Positions 1-9,029 of a DNA stretch of 47,814 nucleotides are shown here, in pieces. Both the position numbers and the translations under genes were made by a program. The notes under the pieces were generated by a model. That model saw only the letters and a list, made by a program, of their open reading frames with translations, ran no database searches and was not told the DNA's origin. The stretch is from positions 1 to 47,814 of the forward strand of contig RECX01000214.1 in assembly GCA_007693825.1 (NCBI GenBank), read 5' to 3'. This DNA comes from Balneolaceae bacterium. GTDB lineage: Bacteria; Bacteroidota; Rhodothermia; Balneolales; Natronogracilivirgulaceae. Position 1 is the stretch's first letter, and each line of letters opens with the position of its first letter.

Positions 1-2
1 AG

Positions 3-3000
3 TACTCACAGTTTGACTGGCGATTCATCCAGTCCGAACACTTTGATGTCTACTACTACGAGTCAAAGAACTATTATCTGGCCGAGTTTACGGCCAAAAG
101 CCTGGAAGCGGCCTACGCACAGCTGCAGCGCGATTTCAGGCACCAGCTCAATGACCGGGTCTCCGTGATCATCTACGACTCGCACACGGACTTCAGCCAG
201 ACCAATGTCGTGCCTCTCCCGGTCGATGCCCAGGGGATAGGCGGTGTCACCGACAAGTTCAAAAACCGGATTACCATACCGTTCATGGGCAATTTTGGCG
301 ATTACAGGCAGGTCCTGCACCACGAACTTGTCCATGCCATGTTCAATGATCTTTATTACGGCGGATCTATCCAGGCCATTATTCAGAACAACATCCAGCT
401 AGTGATACCGCTCTGGTTCGAGGAAGGCCTTGCCGAGTATGTCTCACTTGGATGGGATACCGACACCGATATGTTCATGCGGGAGGCGGTAATGAACAAC
501 ATGATGCCGCCGATACCACAAATGGGCGGGTTCATGGCCTACCGCGGCGGACAGGCCTTCTGGAATTTTATCGTCGAAGAATATGGCCGTGAAAAGATAG
601 GGGAGATCCTCCAGAACGTCCGTCAGACCAGAAGCGTTGAAGCCGGCCTTCGGCAGTCCACGGGCCTGACGATGAGCGAACTCAACGAGCGCTTCCAGGA
701 CTCGCTGCGGAAAACATATTTCCCGGAAATAGCCATCCGTGAAGACTTGCGGGAAATCGGAAGGCTTATTACAAAAGACCGGTACCGCCGGGCGTACAAT
801 ACCAGCCCTGCCGTATCGCCGCAGGGCGACCGTATAGCCATGATCTCAAATGCCCGCGGCTTTTTCGACGTTATCGTACTCAATGCGCGCGACGGAAGCC
901 GCATCAAAACGCTGATCCGGGGTGAGGACAATGTTGATTTTGAAGAGCTCAACATCCTCAGGCCAAATCTCACCTGGTCACCGGATGGAAGAAAAATTGC
1001 CCTTTCCACACGTTCCGGCGGATCCGTGGATCTCGCCATAGTAGATTACCGGACCGAGGAAGTGCAGAAAATCGTCTTCCCGAAACTCGATGCCATCGGA
1101 TCCGTGGCATGGTCGCCAGACGGCAAGAAAATCGCTTTCCAGGGCAACGCCGGACCTTTTACAAACATCTATGTATATCATCTGGAAAGCGGTGACTTCG
1201 TCAGTGCCACTAATGACGTATTCAGTGACTGGGATCCCGCATGGTCAAATGACTCGGAATACATACTTTTTGCGTCGGACCGGGGACCGCACACCCAGGT
1301 CAATACGTTCCGGACAAATTACAACGTGCTGCTGAACCCCAATATCAACCAGAGTGATATTTACAAGCTCCGTCTTGGGTCCAATCGTGCCACGCGTCTG
1401 ACAAGCACCCCGAACTGGAATGAGTCCCGTCCCATCATGACACAGGATGGCAGGCTCATCTATGTTTCCGACCAGAACGGCATTCCGAATGTCTACGAAA
1501 TGGATCTGGAAACCCGGACGAGCTACCCGCTCACGGACCTGGTGACCGGCGTTATGCAGATGTCGATCAGCGCGGACGGAAACCTGCTCGCCATCAATTC
1601 CTTTAACAGGGGATTTGTCCATATCTTCACTATCGACAATCCGTTTGAACGGCGCAAAACAGAACCGTTGCAGCGTAACCACTGGGCGGAACGACGCCTT
1701 CGCGAGCCGGTTGACCAACGCGTCCCGGCCATCGGGCTTGCTTTCCAGATGTATGACGAAGACCTGCAGCGCATGAGTGCAACCGAGCTCGTCCGGCAGA
1801 CTTCGGCTATCATGGAACTCATCCGCGAAGAAGAAAGGGAACTGGAGCCGCCTGAGGATGTCGAAGATGACCCGGTGGCAGCAGATACCGTGGAAGTGGA
1901 CGATGATGTGATCGATTTCAGGAATTATGTCTTTGGCGACGACCTTGACGACCTTGTCACCACTACGCATCTGGAACAAGTGCGGGAAGAAAAACCGACC
2001 CGCACCGATGATGGCCGCTTCATACCGCGCCGCTACCGGCTGGAGTTCTCCCCGGACATCACTTATGCTGCCGGCGGGGTATCCACATTCTACGGAACGT
2101 ATGCCCTTGCCGCCTTCACATTTTCCGATTTGCTCGGTGACCATCGCATCAACCTGATCACAAACCTTCAGTTTGATCTGCGTAACAGTGACTACGAAGT
2201 AAGCTACGGCTATTTTGCCAACCGTACGAATTACCTGGTGCGCTACTTTCACACCTCACGTAATTTCCTGGTGCTGAGCCGTGACTTCAGTGACTTCGAA
2301 CAGGTGCGGTTCCGCTTTTATGGCGGCGGGCTCCAGTTCCAGTATCCGCTCAACAAGTTCAACAGAATCGATTATGGAATCAGTCTGATCAACATCTCAC
2401 GCGATTTCAGCCTTGTTTATGCCAACGTTTCTGACTCGGAGGATACCTATTTCCTGTATCCGGAAGTGACATTCACACGTGACCTTACACGTCCGGGATT
2501 CCTCGCTCCACTGTCCGGCAGACGTTATGCCATCAGCCTGACTGGAAGTCCGCCCATCTCCTCGGATGTCATCGGATTTGCCTCGGTAATCGGCGATTTC
2601 CGGCAATATTTCCATCTTGGCATGGGATATGTCTTCGCTTTGCGCGGGACCGGAGCTGCTTCGTTCGGCCCGGATGCCCAGAACTTTTTCATGGGAGGCA
2701 TCCAGAACTGGATCAATTTCCGCTGGGCCGAAGGTTCATTGCAGACCGACCGGCTGGAAGATATTTTCTTCACCATTCCGGCCCTGCCGCTGCGCGGACA
2801 CTTTTTCAACTCTGCGATCGGCAACCGGTTCGGATTGTTCAATGCCGAATTCAGGTTCCCGCTCATAGCAGCGATGCTGCCCGGCCCCATCCCGATCATA
2901 CCGCTCTATAACATTCAGGGCACCATGTTTTTTGATATGGGTGGAGCCTGGGACGGGACCAATCGGGATGCCATTCTTGCCGGAACCGGGTTCGGTCTTC

Positions 3001-3116
3001 GCACCATCCTGCTGGGACTTCCTTTCCGGTATGACCTGGCGTGGCCGCTGGATATCGAAGGAGGCACCGGTTTCGGACGCCGTGTCCACTACTTCAGTAT
3101 CGGGCTCGACTTCTGA
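3..3116 (+). CDS. Peptidase-MA-like metalloprotease / TolB-like (PD40) propeller / outer-membrane beta-barrel protein, 5' truncated by window edge
   Basis: Frame is open from base 3 (YSQFDWRFIQSEHFDVYYYESKNYYLAEF...) so the gene starts upstream. HHELVH...WFEEGLAEY gluzincin-type motif; repeated WSPDGKKIAF-type PD40 blades; C-terminal barrel ending RVHYFSIGLDF*. Confidence 0.88.
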   Translation, partial: YSQFDWRFIQSEHFDVYYYESKNYYLAEFTAKSLEAAYAQLQRDFRHQLNDRVSVIIYDSHTDFSQTNVVPLPVDAQGIGGVTDKFKNRITIPFMGNFGDYRQVLHHELVHAMFNDLYYGGSIQAIIQNNIQLVIPLWFEEGLAEYVSLGWDTDTDMFMREAVMNNMMPPIPQMGGFMAYRGGQAFWNFIVEEYGREKIGEILQNVRQTRSVEAGLRQSTGLTMSELNERFQDSLRKTYFPEIAIREDLREIGRLITKDRYRRAYNTSPAVSPQGDRIAMISNARGFFDVIVLNARDGSRIKTLIRGEDNVDFEELNILRPNLTWSPDGRKIALSTRSGGSVDLAIVDYRTEEVQKIVFPKLDAIGSVAWSPDGKKIAFQGNAGPFTNIYVYHLESGDFVSATNDVFSDWDPAWSNDSEYILFASDRGPHTQVNTFRTNYNVLLNPNINQSDIYKLRLGSNRATRLTSTPNWNESRPIMTQDGRLIYVSDQNGIPNVYEMDLETRTSYPLTDLVTGVMQMSISADGNLLAINSFNRGFVHIFTIDNPFERRKTEPLQRNHWAERRLREPVDQRVPAIGLAFQMYDEDLQRMSATELVRQTSAIMELIREEERELEPPEDVEDDPVAADTVEVDDDVIDFRNYVFGDDLDDLVTTTHLEQVREEKPTRTDDGRFIPRRYRLEFSPDITYAAGGVSTFYGTYALAAFTFSDLLGDHRINLITNLQFDLRNSDYEVSYGYFANRTNYLVRYFHTSRNFLVLSRDFSDFEQVRFRFYGGGLQFQYPLNKFNRIDYGISLINISRDFSLVYANVSDSEDTYFLYPEVTFTRDLTRPGFLAPLSGRRYAISLTGSPPISSDVIGFASVIGDFRQYFHLGMGYVFALRGTGAASFGPDAQNFFMGGIQNWINFRWAEGSLQTDRLEDIFFTIPALPLRGHFFNSAIGNRFGLFNAEFRFPLIAAMLPGPIPIIPLYNIQGTMFFDMGGAWDGTNRDAILAGTGFGLRTILLGLPFRYDLAWPLDIEGGTGFGRRVHYFSIGLDF

Positions 3117-3185
3117 CCGGAAAATACTTCCGTATCGGGCTTGGCTCCTGACCGGAAAATACTTCCGTATCGGGCTCGGCTTTCG
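3090..3185 (+). repeat. 35-bp tandem repeat, about 2.7 copies, starting inside the CDS and spanning its stop codon
   Basis: tacttcagtatcgggctcgacttctgaccggaaaa (3090-3124) / tacttccgtatcgggcttggctcctgaccggaaaa (3125-3159) / tacttccgtatcgggctcggctttcg (3160-3185). Confidence 0.95.
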
Positions 3186-3239
3186 TCCGTTAAGGGTAAT
3201 CCCCGTCAGACAGATATCGCCAGGCATCAAGTGAATATT

Positions 3240-4538
3240 TCAGCGCGCCCGTCCGGAGTTCAGCTGAAGCAACCGGTCTGCCTGCAGTCCGGGATCCCAA
3301 AAGTAGACCATGGCTGCGTATTCCTGGGCCGTTGAGGCAAAGCTGGCATCCAGGCGCAGGTCGTCAATCCGGCCGCGCTCAACAAGTGCATACTTGTAGT
3401 CGTATTCCCCCTCCTTGATAATCGCGCGGCCGAGGTAAGAATCGGTGGACGACTGGTATTCCATTCTGTTCTCCTCGTCGATGGTCCAGTTGTTGAACGG
3501 ACCGTACACATAGACAGGCAGGTCCGTTGCCTCTCTTTCGGGCAATTCCAGCTCAAAACGCACATCCACATAACGCGCACGCCGATCGTCCCGCGGAATG
3601 CCATGTGTCACGGGCGTACGCCTGCGCGGATTGACATCCAGATTAACCACATCCCGGAACAGCCATACCTGAGGAGGGATGGTTCCGCTGCGGACCTCCA
3701 CCACTTCCGGTCCGCCGGCATCATATCTTCTGATGTCCAGGGGACGGAACTCGTATACCCCGACAAATGATTCGGGACGCGAAAGATAGGCCCGGAAAAC
3801 CCCCGATTCCGACATATCCAGTTCGTCGGCCTGCCTTGCCCGGCCCCAGAACCTGTTCTGTGCAAAATACACAGACAAATCAGTCACTGGCGAGATCACA
3901 TACGAGGGATACCCGAACCGGACAAAGGGCTGATGATGGACAACATAACGTGCATCCAGACCATATATCTCTTCCAGTGTGACCTCCATGCGCCCGGCAT
4001 TCTCATGCACAAAAAAGGGAACGGAAAACAGAACGTTCGAAGTCTCGTACTCAAGAACCTCCAGCAGGTAATTGCCGCTCAGACGCAGCTGCATGTTCTG
4101 GTTGGGAAACTGGTATTCGTAATGCATGTAGTGAGGATCCTGCACACTGCTGGGCCGGCCACCCTCGATCAGGTCCTCCCGATACCCGCGAAGATAAAAA
4201 TCCGTCATCAGATGGCTGTCCGACCAGTCCGCGTTTCGGTGCCGGACCCGCACCCGGAACAGACGTGATGTCCCGCCCAGCTCATCGAACCTAAGGGTCA
4301 GAACGTCACCGCTCCCAAGTTCCATGGATGGAAGGTTGTCTTTTCCCTCTCCCCGGTAAAGCTGTATGCTTTTGATGTTATCAGGTGGAAGAACCTGCCC
4401 CTGCACCATCGGGCTGTTATCGAGCTGATACCGCTCATCATCCATATCCACATGAGAAACCCGCTCTACACTGCAAGTTGTAAATGTAAATAACAATAAA
4501 CAGGAGCTCGCCAGGGTTGAAAAGATGCGCATAATCAT
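3240..4538 (-). CDS. DUF5103 / type IX secretion plug-like lipoprotein with C-terminal E-set (CBM48-like) domain
   Basis: 432 aa; N-terminal hydrophobic segment with Cys (LLLFTFTTCS); QLYRGEGKDNLPSMELGSGDVLTLRFDEL...DFYLRGYREDLIEGG...Y.YQFPN pattern; C-terminal VYVYGPFNNWTIDEENRMEY. Confidence 0.75.
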   Translation of the reverse strand: MIMRIFSTLASSCLLLFTFTTCSVERVSHVDMDDERYQLDNSPMVQGQVLPPDNIKSIQLYRGEGKDNLPSMELGSGDVLTLRFDELGGTSRLFRVRVRHRNADWSDSHLMTDFYLRGYREDLIEGGRPSSVQDPHYMHYEYQFPNQNMQLRLSGNYLLEVLEYETSNVLFSVPFFVHENAGRMEVTLEEIYGLDARYVVHHQPFVRFGYPSYVISPVTDLSVYFAQNRFWGRARQADELDMSESGVFRAYLSRPESFVGVYEFRPLDIRRYDAGGPEVVEVRSGTIPPQVWLFRDVVNLDVNPRRRTPVTHGIPRDDRRARYVDVRFELELPEREATDLPVYVYGPFNNWTIDEENRMEYQSSTDSYLGRAIIKEGEYDYKYALVERGRIDDLRLDASFASTAQEYAAMVYFWDPGLQADRLLQLNSGRAR

Positions 4539-4539
4539 A

Positions 4540-5448
4540 TTACAGGGTAACGCGTCCCTCGCAGACCGTGACAGCTGGTCCGTGAAGGATAATATTTTTG
4601 TAGACGGGTGTGTCGTGTTCCCGAACTACGGAAAAAGAAACTTCAAGCGGACCGCCCGGACAATCAATCTGTATATGGTGATTCACCTCAGGTTGTGGGT
4701 GTACTTCAGGGAAGGTAGGAGCTCCCGGGATCGTCGGCTGTTCCGAATCCGCTTGTGCGTTTTCAGTGATGCGGGCGTGACATCGCGCTATTGCGGTGGC
4801 TATGGCCCCGGTGCCGCAGGCAAGTGTCAGGTCCTCAACTCCGCGCTCATAAGTAACCAGCCGCAACCGGTTCTGATCCAGGATGGAGGCAAAATTCACG
4901 TTGGTGCCAACAGGGAAGAGGTCAATCCTGTTGCGGATAAGCCTTCCCTTCTCCCGGAAAAAGCGATTCGGGGCTTTCATATACTCCTGATCGATAGATA
5001 CGACATGCTCGGTACCTGAATGGATCTCAAACCAGGTCACACCATCGATGATTTTCACAACCGGTATCGGCTTCACTGGGAAAAAAACGGAAACATAGTG
5101 GTCAAATACCTCCGCCCTGTAACGAAGCTGATTTGCCGTAAAGACGAGCTTTGCGGGAAGGCCCCGGTCCATGGCAAAGCGAGCCAGGCACCGCGCGCCG
5201 TTACCGCACATTCCTGCCTCCGAACCGTCTGCATTGAGGTATTGCATGGTGTAATCCGTTTCATCCGACGGAAGCAGCAGAAGTACGCCATCAGCACCTA
5301 TCCCGGTTCTGCGATGGCACAGGCCGGGTATCTGGTTCAGGACCTGAGCAACAGGGAAATCCGCTGGCCTGGCATCCATCACAATGAAATCATTGCCGGC
5401 ACCATGCATTTTTACGAAATCAATTGGGTGTGACATGGCATCAGACAC
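4540..5448 (-). CDS. dapF: Diaminopimelate epimerase
   Basis: KMHGAGNDFIVMDAR, NADGSEAGMCGNGARCLARF, ERGVEDLTLACGTGAIATA motifs. Confidence 0.96.
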   Translation of the reverse strand: MSDAMSHPIDFVKMHGAGNDFIVMDARPADFPVAQVLNQIPGLCHRRTGIGADGVLLLLPSDETDYTMQYLNADGSEAGMCGNGARCLARFAMDRGLPAKLVFTANQLRYRAEVFDHYVSVFFPVKPIPVVKIIDGVTWFEIHSGTEHVVSIDQEYMKAPNRFFREKGRLIRNRIDLFPVGTNVNFASILDQNRLRLVTYERGVEDLTLACGTGAIATAIARCHARITENAQADSEQPTIPGAPTFPEVHPQPEVNHHIQIDCPGGPLEVSFSVVREHDTPVYKNIILHGPAVTVCEGRVTL

Positions 5449-5475
5449 CGCACTTGCAGTGCCAGTTTAGAATTT

Positions 5476-6729
5476 TTATCGGGTTTCTGTTATTTCGGTT
5501 TTCGCCGGCACATGCCGCCAGGTTTCTGCTTCGGATATAACGGCATCCGATCCGCGCATCCAGGCTGAAAACCGGTTGGCCATCACGGTGAAGACAAGTC
5601 GCGGCTGGATGTTCTGATTAAGCAACGCACGCGACTCCTCCAATGTTTCAAGCATCTCCTTGATGCGCGCATCCTTAAGTCCTGTGCAGAAATTCCTGAT
5701 CACATCCAGCCGGTCGCTGTTCGTAATCAATGCCTCGTCGGCGCCGCCCGAGTAGAGTGCGATATCCCTCAGGAACATCTCGATCATGTTGATGATGGCC
5801 AGCTGCCCTTCCTTGTTGTATCCGGATTGCCATTTCTGGCTCATTTCAAGGATACCACCCACATCCACCGTATAGGACATTCGCAGAAAGCGGATGATAT
5901 CCTCACGGTTATCCTGCAGGGTTTCCAGGTCATAGAAACGGGTGTAGCTGTAATTGCCACCGGCAATACGAGAAAGAAAACGCGCATCGGTTTCCGCGAT
6001 GCCGTCGTATGCCGTCAGGCCGTGAAAAATCTCATCGGGTTGCAGCGGCTGACAGGCCAGCAGCTGGCAACGGGATATGACGGTGGGCAGCAACGCATTG
6101 ATCTTGTCCGTGGTCAGGATGAACATCACCTGCTCTCCCGGTTCCTCCAGCAGTTTGAGAAAGGAGTTGACGACCTCTTTTCGCATCGTCTCTATGTTGG
6201 TGATGATTACGATGTTGCGACGGCCTTCATTCGGTCTCAGATAGGCCGCCCTTCGCACCTCGTCGTTGAAATAATCAACCGAGTAGAACGCACGGCGATT
6301 TTTGGTGTCATCCTGTGACGTAAGCGAGGGGCGCATCGCAAAATCCACGATTTCGTACGGGTCCTCAGCGAGCAATGCAACCCTGGCACCCAGCTCGTCC
6401 CGGCTGGCAACCGACGGCAACGGAAGAAAGAGGTGGATGTCAGGGTGGTAGTACCATGAGCGGCGTTCCGAACGGACCCCCGGAGCCGGTTCGCCGAGAT
6501 TCAATACGCCATTGATGGCTTCGGCAAACGCCAGCGCCAGTGCCTTTTTTCCTGACCCGGGCGGACCGCTGATCAGATAAGCGTGACTGATGCGATCTTC
6601 CTCAAGCACACGCCACATCTGTTCGCGGAGCCGTTCCTGTCCGATCAGACGCCTGGCACCGATCATGCCGGACTTGCCGTGTGGCAGGTCGACGGGTATG
6701 TTATCTTGTTTGGTAGCTTCGTCAGACAT
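5476..6729 (-). CDS. holB: DNA polymerase III subunit delta' (clamp loader AAA+)
   Basis: LIGQERLREQMWRVLEEDRISHAYLISGPPGSGKKALALAFAEAI; NSFLKLLEEPGEQVMFILTTDKINALLPTVISRCQ. Confidence 0.9.
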   Translation of the reverse strand: MSDEATKQDNIPVDLPHGKSGMIGARRLIGQERLREQMWRVLEEDRISHAYLISGPPGSGKKALALAFAEAINGVLNLGEPAPGVRSERRSWYYHPDIHLFLPLPSVASRDELGARVALLAEDPYEIVDFAMRPSLTSQDDTKNRRAFYSVDYFNDEVRRAAYLRPNEGRRNIVIITNIETMRKEVVNSFLKLLEEPGEQVMFILTTDKINALLPTVISRCQLLACQPLQPDEIFHGLTAYDGIAETDARFLSRIAGGNYSYTRFYDLETLQDNREDIIRFLRMSYTVDVGGILEMSQKWQSGYNKEGQLAIINMIEMFLRDIALYSGGADEALITNSDRLDVIRNFCTGLKDARIKEMLETLEESRALLNQNIQPRLVFTVMANRFSAWMRGSDAVISEAETWRHVPAKTEITETR

Positions 6730-6738
6730 GGTGGCTCG

Positions 6739-7407
6739 TTAATCTTCCCATAAATTGTCAAATAAAAGAACGGATGCGGAAATGGTAACACCCGTAAAGC
6801 CGATGAGTGCCGCAAGATCATTGCCATAGGAAACCGCGTCTTCCGCAACAAACACCGCCGCCGTCACCCTCACCAATAACAGCATCAACGGAATAAGCAG
6901 TGGAAGCGCCAATACGGGAAAGACCGCTCCCTTGCGGACCGCCTGTGACACCAGCGCCCCCAGCATGGTAGTGGCGCCGGCCAGCCCGGACGATCCCAGC
7001 ACCACCACGGCCAAAAGCAGCAGCGGACGGAACACCGTCATGTTCACCATCACCGTGAAAAGAAAAAGAGTGATCCCGGTAATCAGGAGCGTGAAAAGGA
7101 AATTGTAAACAAATTTTCCAATAAACACACTTGTGGCCGGTGCATTGAGTCGCAGCAAGTCCATGGTGCCGCGTTCACTTTCACTTACAAATACCCTGGA
7201 AAGGGTGGTGAGCGACGCAAAAAGGATAATGATCCATACCAGTCCGCTCTGCACGGATACCGACAGAAGGTCGGCGCGCAATGAAAACAGTACAACAAGC
7301 AGGGTGGATGCAATAAAGGCCAGCACGGTGCTCACGCCAAAACGGGATCGCCACTCGAGACGAAAATCCTTAATAAAAACAGCAAATGACTGAGATTGCA
7401 GCAGCAT
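6739..7407 (-). CDS. ccmB: Heme exporter protein CcmB family ABC permease
   Basis: 222 aa, about six hydrophobic segments; FIKDFRLEWRSRFG start and SESERGTMDLLRLNAPATSVFIGKFVYN motif. Confidence 0.88.
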   Translation of the reverse strand: MLLQSQSFAVFIKDFRLEWRSRFGVSTVLAFIASTLLVVLFSLRADLLSVSVQSGLVWIIILFASLTTLSRVFVSESERGTMDLLRLNAPATSVFIGKFVYNFLFTLLITGITLFLFTVMVNMTVFRPLLLLAVVVLGSSGLAGATTMLGALVSQAVRKGAVFPVLALPLLIPLMLLLVRVTAAVFVAEDAVSYGNDLAALIGFTGVTISASVLLFDNLWED

Positions 7408-7574
7408 GGATGGTATAATAACAGATTATACTAAAAGTACCACGGTATCAGTTTTAATGCCAGCATATTTCGTGCCGTTCAGCCAGCCGGCAATGCCGGG
7501 CAGCCGCCGAAAGATCCGGCTCCGGCACCTATACCTGTAACCGCATTGGCCCTCAAGGAACCAGACAGAATATA

Positions 7575-7607
7575 TTGTGAAAAAAAGCCATATCATCAGT
7601 ATATTTG
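7575..7607 (+). promoter_or_regulatory. Possible Bacteroidota-type promoter (TTG ... TATATTTG) upstream of the EIIA gene
   Basis: TTG at 7575-7577 and TAnnTTTG box (TATATTTG) at 7600-7607, 36 nt before the ATG at 7643. Confidence 0.4.
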
Positions 7608-7642
7608 ATATGTTTTTTCGGGTTTGATAAAAAGAGTTTTAC

Positions 7643-8113
7643 ATGAAAATCAGCGATCTTCTGGACAGCACCAATGTGATTCCGGATCTTGCCGCCGGGA
7701 GCAAGGAGGAAGCCATAACCACCCTGGTGAATACACTGTCTGCCAGACTGGACGATGAAACCGTTGCTGCCGCCAAAAAAGCGGTAATGGAACGGGAGAG
7801 CATCATGTCAACCGGCGTCGGGAAAGGCCTGGCCATTCCACACGGCAAATGCAGGCTCCTCACGGAAACATATGCTGCCTTTGGCAGATTGCAGGAGCCG
7901 ATAGCGTACAATGCCATTGACGGTGAACCGGTGACGATCCTGTTTCTTCTTGTCGGCCCCGAATCCCAGAACAGTGTCCACATAAAAATGCTAAGCCGCA
8001 TATCCCGACTGCTCAACAGCTCGGCTTTCCGGGAAAAACTCCTTGAAAGTGACGACGCCCGGAATATCATTGAATTGTTCCAGGCAGAGGAAGAGCACTT
8101 TGTGCGGATCTGA
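7643..8113 (+). CDS. PTS EIIA (fructose/nitrogen-type) domain protein
   Basis: 156 aa; GKGLAIPHGKCRLL with conserved His, DGEPVTILFLLVGPESQNSVHIKMLSRISRLL. Confidence 0.9.
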   Translation: MKISDLLDSTNVIPDLAAGSKEEAITTLVNTLSARLDDETVAAAKKAVMERESIMSTGVGKGLAIPHGKCRLLTETYAAFGRLQEPIAYNAIDGEPVTILFLLVGPESQNSVHIKMLSRISRLLNSSAFREKLLESDDARNIIELFQAEEEHFVRI

Positions 8114-8135
8114 AACGCAGAGGTGACCCTTCTCC

Positions 8136-9029
8136 ATGTCCAGAAATATTATCGATGGCAAGAAAGTAGCGGAAATTCTGCGACAACAGGTCCGTGATGA
8201 CGTCAGGGAATGGGTTGGCAGGGGCAACCGCCCCCCCATGCTTCAGGCCATCCTGATCGGCAACGATCCGGGATCCCGGACCTATGTTGGTGCCAAAACC
8301 CGCGCCTGCAAAGAGGTCGGAATCGAATCCGAAACGACGATCTTCCCTGATACCATATCCATAAGGGAACTCAAGGAGGCCATACATAGCTACAATGAGG
8401 ACGACAACATTGACGGCATCCTCCTGCAGCTGCCCCTGCCCGGACACCTTCATCCAGACCAGGTTCTCGAAACCATTGATCACCGGAAGGATGTGGATGG
8501 ATTTCACCCGATGAATGTCGGGCGTCTGGCGGTTGGACAGCCGACGTTCCGCTCCTGTACACCAGCCGGGATTCTGGAGCTGTTCCGCTATTACAGCGTC
8601 ATGACAAAAGGCCGCCATGCCGTTGTCGTAGGCGCAAGCAACATTGTCGGTTCGCCGCTGGCCATCATGCTCTCCAGGGAAAACGATGCCGGCAAGGCAA
8701 CCACCACGCTTTGCCACAAGTACACCCGCGACCTTACACGCCATACGATTCAGGCGGATATCCTGATCGTTGCCGTGGGTTCACCGGGTCTGATTACCGG
8801 CCCGATGGTGCGCGAGGGTGCGGTCGTGATCGATGTCGGTATAAACCGGGTCGCCGACTCCCAATCAGATAAGGGATACCGCCTTGTCGGTGATTGCGAC
8901 TTTGACAGCGTAGCCGAAAAGGCCAGCCTGATTACACCGGTGCCGGGCGGCGTGGGACCCATGACGGTCGCCATGCTGATGAAAAACACACTGCTGGCCG
9001 CCAAAAAATCCATCTATCCGGATGATTGA
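8136..9029 (+). CDS. folD: Bifunctional methylenetetrahydrofolate dehydrogenase / methenyltetrahydrofolate cyclohydrolase
   Basis: DNIDGILLQLPLPGHL, KDVDGFHPMNVGRL, VVVGASNIVGSPLAIML, TPVPGGVGPMTVAMLMKNT. Confidence 0.97.
   Translation: MSRNIIDGKKVAEILRQQVRDDVREWVGRGNRPPMLQAILIGNDPGSRTYVGAKTRACKEVGIESETTIFPDTISIRELKEAIHSYNEDDNIDGILLQLPLPGHLHPDQVLETIDHRKDVDGFHPMNVGRLAVGQPTFRSCTPAGILELFRYYSVMTKGRHAVVVGASNIVGSPLAIMLSRENDAGKATTTLCHKYTRDLTRHTIQADILIVAVGSPGLITGPMVREGAVVIDVGINRVADSQSDKGYRLVGDCDFDSVAEKASLITPVPGGVGPMTVAMLMKNTLLAAKKSIYPDD

Noticed and set aside
1245-2252. 335-aa minus-strand ORF inside the first gene
   Set aside because: Antisense to a well-supported propeller/barrel frame.
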